Origin: Phaeosaccion multiseriatum
Taxonomy: Eukaryota; Ochrophyta, other classes
NCBI GenBank assembly: GCA_965112735.1
Contig: OZ218964.1
Coordinates: forward strand, 1,798,001 to 1,862,000
Direction of reading: 5' to 3'
Length of the DNA stretch: 64,000 bases
Positions 56,501 to 64,000 of this stretch are shown one piece after another (the first letter of the stretch is position 1; the number at the start of each line of letters is the position of its first letter). Both the position numbers and the translations under genes were made by a program. The notes beneath the pieces were generated by a model. It was not told the origin of the DNA. It saw nothing but the letters and a program-made list of their open reading frames with translations, and did not search any database.

Positions 56501-58138
56501 TTGGTCATCGCCTGCCCCTGCGCGGTAGGGCTGGCTGCTCCCACAGCAATCATGGTGGGGTGTGGAGTGGGCGCTTCACAGGGGCTACTTATCAAGGGGG
56601 GCTCAGCGATCCAATCAGCGGCGAGCATCACCTCTGTTATCTTCGACAAGACAGGCACTCTCACCGAGGGCAAGCCGAGAGTCACAAAGGCATTCATCGT
56701 CCAATCCACCCACCTGCCGAAGGAGCTTGGAGCCGACTCAGGCAGAGCCATCCTTCGACTTGTTGCCTCCGCGGAGAAGGCGAGTGAGCATCCACTAGCA
56801 GCCGCCGTGTGGGAGTACGCAGCTGCCCTGAACATTGGAGGAGGGGAGAAGAATGGGGAGGGACTCCTGCCCATCGCGGATGGAACGTTCCGCGCCACGT
56901 CTGGGAGGGGCTTGGAGGCCACTGTTGCGGGTGTTCGTGTGGTTGTGGGCAGCCCCACCTTCGTCAGCACCTTCCTCCTCGGCAGCCCCAATGCACCTCT
57001 GCCGGTGGCTGTGCAGACCCTTGTGGAAGAGATGGAGGAGGCGGGCCAGACGGTCGTGCTTGCGCTGCTCGACGGCGCGTTGGCTGCCATCTTTGGCTGC
57101 ACGGACAAGCTCCGACCGGAGGCCTCGCGAGTGGTACTCCAGCTGCACCGCCTCGGCGTGGAGGTGTGGATGGTCACCGGAGACAACCGCCGAGCCGCGC
57201 AGGAAGTGGCTGCCAGAGCGGGTATTCGGCCCGACCACGTCCTCGCCCATGTGCTTCCATCGGAGAAGGCAGACGAGGTGGCCAAGCTTCAGCAAGCGGT
57301 GGTCCGGGGACGAAAAGCCGTGGTCGCCATGGTGGGAGACGGTAAGTATTCTTGTGCCTGTACGGCTGCACATGCTTTTCCATATGCCTCTACTTGTCCT
57401 CGAGTATAGGAGTGAGCTTTTGCTGTCTCGATACCCTCCCTCCCTCCCCGTGTTCAAACACCCATACCATGTGGAGGCTCAAATTTGACCCCTCGTTGCT
57501 TTGCTTTCACAGGCATCAACGACGCACCGGCCTTGGTTCAGGCAGACGTGGGCATCTCCGTTGGGAGCGGGACTGCCGTGGCCATTGAGAGCTCTGACGT
57601 GGTGCTCATGCGGGCAAACCTTAAAGACGTTCTGACGGTTCTGCACCTGAGCCGAAGGATCTACAGGAGGATAAAGCTCAACTATCTGTGGGCGCTTGGC
57701 TACAATAGCCTAGGTATCCCGGTCGCGGCAGGAGTGCTTTTCCCAGCCTTCAGATACACCCTTCCCCCCATGCTTGCCGGAGCAGCGATGGCCATCTCGT
57801 CCGTCAGTGTCTGTGTGTCCTCCCTTCTGCTGAAACTCTACAAGCCGCCGCTGTTGGCGAGTGAGCATTGTCACACGGTCGCTCCCTCGGGACCAGCAGC
57901 CGTGGCACCGCTCGAGACTCTGGGCCGGGACTGCTTCTGTGCCCCCTGTCCCACGTTGGAGGGGAAGGGGGGGGACAAAGCACTCGACTCAGACGTGTCA
58001 CAGGAGCCCTTGGAGGTCGTTGGGAGGGACAGGGAGAGTGAGATTGCGGTGCGAAGGAGAGCGGCCCCAAGCTCGACCACCACCCGCTGCTGCTCTTCAT
58101 GTACGTGTCGTGGGCAGTGTCAGTGTCGTCGAACCTGA
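53564..58138 (+). CDS. copper-transporting P1B-type ATPase with three HMA domains
   Basis: Exons 53564..54740, 55402..55727, 55909..56172, 56372..57341 and 57513..58138 (1,120 residues; phases close). N-terminal heavy-metal domains show GMTCSLC, DMTCQVC and GMTCAAC near residues 12, 100 and 214. The ATPase core has MITGESMP (actuator), the CPC metal site in [12 protein letters not shown] (about residue 636), DKTGTLTEG phosphorylation site (about 680), SEHPLAAAV in the nucleotide domain and [15 protein letters not shown] with SEHPL and CxxC HMA units marks Cu(I) export. The C-terminus is an unusual Cys-rich tail (CFCAPC, CCSSCTC, CQC). Intron 1 is filled by ACACCCTC repeats. Probably loads copper into a secretory or plastid compartment; which one is not shown. 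Confidence 0.95.
54795..55350. repeat. ACACCCTC satellite-like tract in an ATPase intron
   Basis: More than 500 bases of degenerate CACACACCCTCACACCC units fill most of intron 1. Confidence 0.93.
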
Positions 58139-59117
58139 CTTGTTCGTATCATGTACTACGACGTACAATAATGTATGTGTGTAGATATATTACAATTGAT
58201 CATGCAGTCTCTCTGCTTAGTACACCCTCGCTCCTACTTAGTGGTCCCTTTAAGCTTTAACAGTAGGTCCTTAGCTTAGTCAGGCCCTACGTACTGTGCC
58301 CTTTCATGGATTAATCCGAGAGTGATTTGGAGACAGAAACACATGACCTTGCTGAGACGCGGACAGTAAAGTCTAGGTAGGCCGAGGTTGAGGCCAAGGG
58401 AAACTGTACACCTATCTTACACCGAGTAGTAACTTACACCCGAGAGAGAGAGAGAGAGATAGAGGCGATCTCCCCCCTTCTGTCCAAGACATAAGTCAAT
58501 CTGTGCCTGATCTAGGTACTTGCACTTGAGACTATATCGCCCTCCTTTGCGATGGAGACTGGAGACTACATTCGTATAAAACAAAAGAGTGGAAAGTGTA
58601 TAAGATGGGAAGGAGGGGAAAGGCAATCGAAGCAATGTGTGTATTCATGTGCAAGGAAGGTGGTTCAAAACGGGCATGCTTACATGCCATCGAGGACGGA
58701 AGGGCTGTTGATAGTTCTGCAGTTGTTGAAGCTGTAGAAGCTGTTGATGTTGATGCTTGAGTACGAAATAGTAGAGATACTGGTATTCGATTAGTAGAGT
58801 GATGCCCTCCTCCGCTGTGGTGTGGCCACGGGCCAGAGCGGTAAAAGAACGAAGATGATTGGAGGCTCGACTCGCCCCGAAGGCGAGGAGCTACGCTACT
58901 GGCCCCAGAGGACGAGGAATTAAGGGACTCAAATTGCCCCAAGACCAGGACGAGAGGAGGTTCACTGGCCCCGAGGCAAGGAGAAGAGATGCTCAACGGC
59001 GCCCCGAAGGGACAGGAGAAATATGGAACTCGACAGATGAAGAAGCCGAAGAGGATGTCACCCCGGCTCTCCTGGTCACTGCGCTCACCCCTCTCCCAAG
59101 AGGACAGTGCGGTGCCG
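58139..59117. repeat. convergent intergenic region with a degenerate tandem repeat
   Basis: At 58868..59020 about five imperfect units of roughly 33 bases begin with GCCCCGA or GCCCCAG and end near CTCAA or TTCACT. They read open in frame on the plus strand but without a coding signature. The rest is AT-richer 3' sequence with no gene seen. Confidence 0.5.
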
Positions 59118-60060
59118 CTATGCCATTACAGATGCGTTGTCCGTAAAGTCCCCTTTTAAATAGCGAAGCGCGACCTTCAGAGCCTCCACCTTCTCCGGCG
59201 AAACGCTGCTGCTCTCAAATATCTCGTCAATCTCACTGGCTTCAAGGCATCCAAAGGGAGACTCCTCACTCTCATCCTCGGGGATGAAGTCCTGAAGCAA
59301 CGGAGCAGCCGCACGAATTGCTTGGTGAGTCACCCCTCACCCCTATGAGCGATATGTTCAAAGCTTGAGCCACCTTGTGAGGTACGACCACGCACCTCGT
59401 TTCGTAGCTCCTTCTCCATAACCTCAATACTCAGTACCTTGGTCATCTCCAAGAGATCGCCCCCTGTCCACTGTGATGATCGTAGCCAGTGTTTGTGCGT
59501 GTGTTACAAGGGAGGAGGGAGAGTTGAGGGCGAGAGCAAGAGACACGGATTGTGGCCTGGCGGTACTCACCTTGGTGACGTCCGTGGACCCTGGTGGGTA
59601 CCGCTCGACGAAGGCTCGGAAATTCTCTGTCAAGCCCGCCTTTACGAGGTTCGGAAAGGCGGAGAAGAACCACGACATGTTGTAGCTCATTCTCTGATCG
59701 CTGCTTCCGAAAGCGTCTGGAGCCCCGGAGACGAGGATCACGTTTCAGGAGCGGCAGCCACGGTCTCGCGAGCCTGGTACAGGTTTACGGCCCCAACTAC
59801 GCGGCGAAAAGGAAGAGAAGAGACTATTTGGAAGAAGATCAGCCAGCGCCAAGAAAGCAAGTTACAGAAAAAGCCTACAGTTGGCGGTTGGGCCACCAAC
59901 TCGCTAGGCCAGCTAGACTCCATTTGTTAGACTTTGTGTTTGCGATTTGGGAAAGATGAAGGGCCTTCAGCAGCAGGTGGGCTTGCTGCTGTGGACCGTG
60001 CTCTGCATGTTTCTCAGAAACGCGTGGGCCTTCACCGGTGTCTCTTGGGCAAGCAAGAGT
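59058..60060 (-). repeat. segmental duplication, arm B
   Basis: Reverse-complement partner of 35710..36701. It holds the minus-strand orphan gene copy, the shared divergent promoter and the start of the intact ankyrin gene. The arms are 22 kb apart and inverted. Confidence 0.88.
59118..59690 (-). CDS. unrecognised protein, copy B of a duplicated gene
   Basis: Exon 1 is 59571..59690 (MSYNMSWFFSAFPNLVKAGL, TENFRAFVERYPPGSTDVTK), exon 2 is 59396..59470 (WTGGDLLEMTKVLSIEVMEK, ELRNE), and the last exon runs to a stop at 59118 (AIRAAAPLLQDFIPEDESEE, ASEIDEIFESSS, VALRYLKGDFTDNASVMA). Differences from copy A include Y for H at residue 3 and E for Q in SEIDEIF. The acceptor of the last exon has the same ambiguity as in copy A. 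The first intron is a few bases shorter than in copy A. It diverges from the ankyrin gene, with 265 bases between the starts. Confidence 0.75.
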
Positions 60061-61150
60061 ACGAGCGCAGCAGCAGCAGGGGAAGGGAGGTGTGTAGCGC
60101 GTCTATCCCGTCTCAGCATGAGCTCGCCACCGTCAAAGCCCGATTCTTCGCCCGAGCCACCGAAGAAGCACCTCTTCAAGTGCATTAAGGAGGGAGACGT
60201 GGAGACAGTCCGGCAATGGATGGCGGTGGGCATGCCGGGGAATATTGCCGACGTGTTTGGGGAGCCAGCACTCAACTTCGCGGCCTCTAAAGGTCGCCTT
60301 GATTGCATGCGGGTGAGTATCGAGTTGCGAATCCAAGTGGGCTCGTGGGTTCCCCTCGAGCTCATCTCCTCATTGGCGCTTCCACACCCGTGCGCAGGTC
60401 TTGGTCGATGGCGGAGCGACGGCCAATGTGAAATCAAACGAAGGGTGAGTGGAGATATTGGCCAGAGCTGGAGAAATGGTACAGCCCTTGCTCAAGCTGC
60501 TGCACGTGCTTCCCGCCTTGTTTGGTACAGAGGAGGAAGTGCCCTGCATAAGGCGTGCCGCAAAGGCCACATGGACGTTATCAAGTACCTCGTCGAAGAG
60601 GTAAGTGAGGGGAAAAACGGGGTGTCGGGTTCCTGCCCTTGAGTAGCATCCCTTGCTGACTTGCCCGCCCGCTCCTCCCACACACACAGCCACTCCGTTC
60701 TGGTTTTGTGCCCTTGAATAGCATCCCTTGCTCACTTGCCCACCCTGCTCCTCCCACACACAACAATTAACTCTTTTCACAGTGCCGGGCCAATGTGGAT
60801 GCTATGGACAACCGGGGAGATACACGTGAGGCAGGGAGCGTGAAAGAGACCAGCCAGAGCAAGGCGTATATACATTAATAACACCCCCTTTGCCCCTCAC
60901 GTTTTTGCTCGCAGCGCTAATGCTGGCATGCTACTGGGGCCAATTGCCAGCGGTGGAGTACCTTGTGAACGAGGCTGACGCCGACCTGTACATTTACAAC
61001 AATGAGGGCAAGCGAGCTGGGGAAGACTTTGAAACCATTGTGGACCAGGGAGAGGAGAAGAATGCTGTTTTCAGGAAAATTGCGAGCATCGTTCAGGCGG
61101 GGCGGGGCGGGCCGGATCCATCGCGACCTGCAGCCTTTCTCGACGCTTGA
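59956..61150 (+). CDS. plastid- or ER-targeted ankyrin-repeat protein
   Basis: Exons 59956..60312, 60398..60444, 60531..60600, 60783..60825 and 60915..61150 (250 residues; phases close). The N-terminus is a signal peptide (LLLWTVLCMFLRNAWAF) with an -AF end and a Ser/Ala/Arg transit-like region, consistent with a bipartite plastid signal. Ankyrin repeats: GEPALNFAASKGRLDCMRVL, GSALHKACRKGHMDVIKYLV, then DTPLMLACYWGQLPAVEYLV, each with the ALH/PLM-A helix-turn pattern and nearly one exon per repeat. A role as a protein-interaction module in the plastid is inference. Its start is duplicated, in broken form, at 35811. Confidence 0.85.
60607..60775. repeat. tandem duplication inside an ankyrin-gene intron
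   Basis: A unit of about 67 bases beginning CCCTTGAGTAGCATCCCTTG and ending CTCCTCCCACACACA occurs twice in tandem with a few differences. Confidence 0.85.
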
Positions 61151-61204
61151 CCAGAGTAAACCACAACCAACAACACGTGTGAGTTCGCATCTCCGCCCCA
61201 ACGA

Positions 61205-63492
61205 TTACATGAGGACTTGGTCGGTCCAAGAGCCGTGGAATGAATGGGGGAGATGATGACCCAATCTCGCCACCGCCACGGGGCCCTTGTCCATGTGCAT
61301 GGCATCCAGAATAACGAGCTCGCTCTGGTGTGTATGTGAGTCGTACACGTACGCAAGTACGTGTCCATCGCCGTCCTCAGCATCCGGTGATCGGGGCACG
61401 AATATGGGCTCCCCAGCGAAGCGACCCTCGCCAAAATCCGCCGTTGTCCACGTGTTGGTTTGTAGATCAATGCGTTGCAGCACATTGACCAACCCGGGAG
61501 CACCTTTCATTCCGTTGGTGTAAAGGTACCTTGTATACTGTGCATTCAGACAAGGTGGTGGTGGGGCTGTGCGGTCAGAAGCAAGGGGCCATCTCAAGAA
61601 CGCACTTGTTTCACAACTGAACGCCACAGGAACGGATAATCAATAGCATTACTGTCCTTTTTACCAACGCAACGGGTCAACAGCGTTGCACTCTTTTCAG
61701 CTCTGTCCTACCCAATACAACCAAGCGCCTGGACGGGAACTCACCTTTCCCTTGAAGCGCGGGTCGACCACAGGGTACTCAAAGGGAAGTGCTCCCTCCC
61801 CGGTCAGCTCTTTTCTGCTGAGCAGCTTGCCATTCGGGACGTCAAATTCAAATCTCCACAGTCTGAGCGTGTACAGAGGACAAGGTTGGGGACCATACAG
61901 TCAGCGATGTTCATAACAGGACCAGCAGTACCACCACCAGTAGCGGTAGCTGCAGCAAGACTCCATATGTATCTATACCTTGCCTCTCCTTCAGGCTCAA
62001 TGCGGTAGGTGTAAAGGTTGGCCAAGGCTGAATCGAGGGCAGGCCTCTCCTCTGGAAGTTGACAAGCCCCGAGTATGACCGTCTTCTCCACGCCAGTTTC
62101 TGGGTCAGTTTCAGCCCATGAGTTTGCGAAATGGTACAAGCTGGTGTACGGAATGGCAATGGTAGCCACTCTCTCCAGCGTATCCCTGGAGAAGAAGTGA
62201 ACGTCGGTGTTTTTCTCCGTCTCCTGGTTGAACAAGGCGGAGACAAAAGTGTCCAGCCCCAGCACCGCCTTGAGTCCTGCAAGCGGCCGGGGGTTGAAGG
62301 TTGGGAACAGACAGAAGTATTGCTCTGTCGCCGCCATGTCATGCGCCTGATGCCCCGATGCGTCCCTCTCGTAGTTGCTGGTCACGAGATTATCAATTCG
62401 CTCTCCGTCCTTGCTCTCGTAGAGGGAGACACCCGTGCCGATACCACCAAAAGAGACGAAGCCATCACCCTTAGATTGAACAAAAGGATGGGCTGAGAAA
62501 GAGACTCCCTTCGGAAGAGTACCGTGAAAGTCAAATAAACCCTTGCTCTCCAGAGAGACGGGGTCAAGCTCGTAAGGAGCAGAGCCCTCGTAGAGAGCTA
62601 GAAGGCGTTTGCCAATCATATGCACGCCGGTATTGGCCAGCGGAGAGGGAAGTTTGAAGATGTTTGACAACACACCGCCCTTCCGATTGCTGCCCAATCG
62701 TCTGACCGCAAAGAGAGAGCCCGTCTCCTCCCCTTGGCAAAACGCCTCCGTTCGGACGAATGCATTGGAACACATGACTTTTCCGCTTTCGGAAATGACC
62801 GCCTTTGAAACCATTCCGTCACCGTCAAACCAATGCGCTGTGATCTCCTTGCCCAGCCGTATCCTCCCAGGTCCCACCCTGCCAGCCATCAAGGGAGGGG
62901 ACGTGAGGGGGGGCGTTAGCCTCCAGGGAGCGTTAGCATCCAGGGAGGAGCAGAGGAGGGGCAAATCAGCAAGGAAGCGGGAGCACAAGAACAACAGATA
63001 CATCAACGGGTAGAGGGATAGCACAGACAGCGCCCAGCAGACTGTACCTAAGTAATGTACCGGTGAGTCCTTTGGGCACTTTGCCCTCCACGGCCACCTC
63101 TCGCAGGGCATGCTCTTTCGTGTGAGACGAGGGTGTGCATGTGTGCGTGTGTGGAAGAAGTAATGGGTATGTGTGTTGGAACAAGAGAGAGGGAAGCGAG
63201 TATGGGGGCAGGCGTCAACTTTGGAGGGGGGACTTGGGGGTGTTCTTCCACACAAGTGCACACCTTCTGCGGCCTCGAGTCCCCCCCGAAAGGGCTCCTC
63301 TCTGATCCTGCTTAAAAACGGCTCAGGCGGCCACTGCTTTCCTTTCGCCTCTCCCACCCCCCAATAGGACTTCCCTCCTGCAACTGCGCTTGAGCTCATC
63401 CGCATCCCCCCCGGTGCATTGAAGGCCTTGGCTGTAGCGAGAAGACTGCAGCAGTAGCCCGCGAAGGCGCATACCCGCACCAGCGTCCGCAT
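61205..63492 (-). CDS. carotenoid cleavage oxygenase (RPE65/NCED family), plastid-targeted
   Basis: Exons 63264..63492, 63048..63114, 61979..62878, 61745..61862 and 61205..61537 (548 residues; phases close). The N-terminus has a signal peptide (CAFAGYCCSLLATAKAF) followed by NAPGG, a bipartite plastid signal. The family core includes VEGKVPKGLTGTLLRVGPGR, HWFDGDGMV, and the four iron-binding His contexts SFSAHPFVQ, GHQAHDMAAT, LYHFANSWAE and the terminal HSFHGSW. RYLYTNGM and EPIFVPRSPDAEDGDGHVLA are also typical. It cleaves carotenoid double bonds to apocarotenoids; the substrate cannot be told from sequence. Divergent from the nucleotide-sugar transporter (195 bases). Confidence 0.93.
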
Positions 63493-63687
63493 TGCCAAGC
63501 TTTCTGGGGATCTCTCTGAATGAGGAGAGGAGAGCGACAAAATTGCAAAAGTAAAATGATAAGTCAGGGAAAGCCCGAGCCCAGGCAATCCGAGGCAGTT
63601 GGGATAACAAGGAGGAAAGCGAAAAAAAAACAGGGGAGGGAGGGAAAGGAAGGTCGGTATCTTCTTCTCGTAAGAGGCGTCAGCACT
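63493..63687. promoter_or_regulatory. divergent promoter, carotenoid oxygenase and SLC35-like gene
   Basis: 195 bases separate the two start codons. No motif was recognised. Confidence 0.4.
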
Positions 63688-64000
63688 ATGGGAGGGGGGG
63701 GGGGGGCGCTCGCCCCTCCTGCGGCTGCTCACTCACTCTCGGAGCAAGTCGCAGCGGCGCTCTTCTACGGCCTCTCCTCTCTGCTCGTCATTTTCGTCAA
63801 TAAGGTACACCCACCGCCTGGTGGTGTAGACTATGCTATTTGAGCGTGGCGGAACTTGGCGGAGACATCACGCTTGTTCTACTTCTTCCACAGATCGTGC
63901 TCACAACCTATGGCTTCCCCAGCTTCTTCTTCTTGGCGCTGTGCCAGTTCGTAACAACGACGTTCACCATATACGTGAGTCCCTGTCTTGATTCCTTTGC
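63688..64000 (+). CDS. nucleotide-sugar/triose-phosphate-type transporter, 5' end only
   Basis: Exons 63688..63804 and 63894..63974, both phase 0; the gene then leaves the window at a GTGAGT donor. The reading ALFYGLSSLLVIFVNKIVLT then FPSFFFLALCQFVTTTFTIY matches the first two helices of the SLC35D (UDP-sugar) branch, where V-x-NK-x-VLT-x-x-FPS is characteristic. Subfamily and substrate cannot be settled from 66 residues. Confidence 0.78.

Noticed and set aside
56443-57285. 280-residue minus-strand ORF inside the copper ATPase
   Set aside because: Antisense of a highly conserved coding exon; no independent evidence.
61741-61760. GGTCGACC match resembling the MITE end
   Set aside because: Lies inside a conserved exon of the carotenoid oxygenase and has no inverted partner.

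Overview
This is nuclear DNA of a eukaryote, most likely a photosynthetic stramenopile (an ochrophyte alga, possibly eustigmatophyte). Three kinds of evidence point there. Genes are broken by short GT-AG introns. Housekeeping families are purely eukaryotic: UBA1, PSMB1, NAC-alpha, TIM14, UTP13, CDC123, the mitoribosomal protein mS33 and a tRNA-Ser with eukaryotic boxes. Several proteins begin with a signal peptide ending in an '-AF' motif followed by a transit-like stretch, the bipartite plastid targeting signal of algae with secondary red plastids (SirB/CbiX-like chelatase, carotenoid oxygenase, a small plastid protein, an ankyrin protein). The genus cannot be fixed from sequence alone. Exon structures below were built by hand from splice consensus, reading phase and family conservation; in nearly every gene the phases close exactly.

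Layout. 0-12 kb: NAC-alpha (-, partial), TIM14 (+), two-finger AN1 protein (-), a PH-domain protein with a huge disordered tail (+), an MFSD14/HIAT1-type transporter (-) divergent from CDC123 (+). 12-26.5 kb: UTP13/TBL3 (-) divergent from a novel duplicated-Cys-module protein with a very long poly-Gly tract (+), proteasome beta-6 (-), a Gln-rich orphan (+), sirohydrochlorin chelatase (-). 26.6-33 kb: CCDC81-like HU-domain protein (+), a repeat-rich gap with a MITE-like element, a membrane orphan (+), and a divergent pair made of a plastid protein (-) and a tail-anchored orphan (+). 33-38 kb is gene-poor and scarred: an OTU exon relic, exon-like fragments, a broken ankyrin 5' end and one copy of an orphan gene, then tRNA-Ser(AGA). 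38-58 kb: an OTU deubiquitinase with Tudor-like repeats and UIMs, mS33, a Kelch protein, the 21-exon UBA1, a second MITE-like element and a copper P1B-ATPase with three HMA domains. 58-64 kb: the second copy of the orphan gene divergent from an intact ankyrin gene, a carotenoid oxygenase, and the 5' end of a nucleotide-sugar transporter.

Functional themes are ubiquitin/proteasome (UBA1, OTU, PSMB1, perhaps AN1), ribosome and translation biogenesis (UTP13, CDC123, NAC, mS33), and plastid metabolism (chelatase, carotenoid oxygenase). There is no operon logic; the recurring architecture is closely spaced head-to-head pairs. The most interesting non-routine items are two dispersed foldback/MITE-like elements with shared terminal inverted repeats and flanking target duplications, and a recent inverted segmental duplication 22 kb apart that carries an unrecognised gene plus the start of an ankyrin gene.
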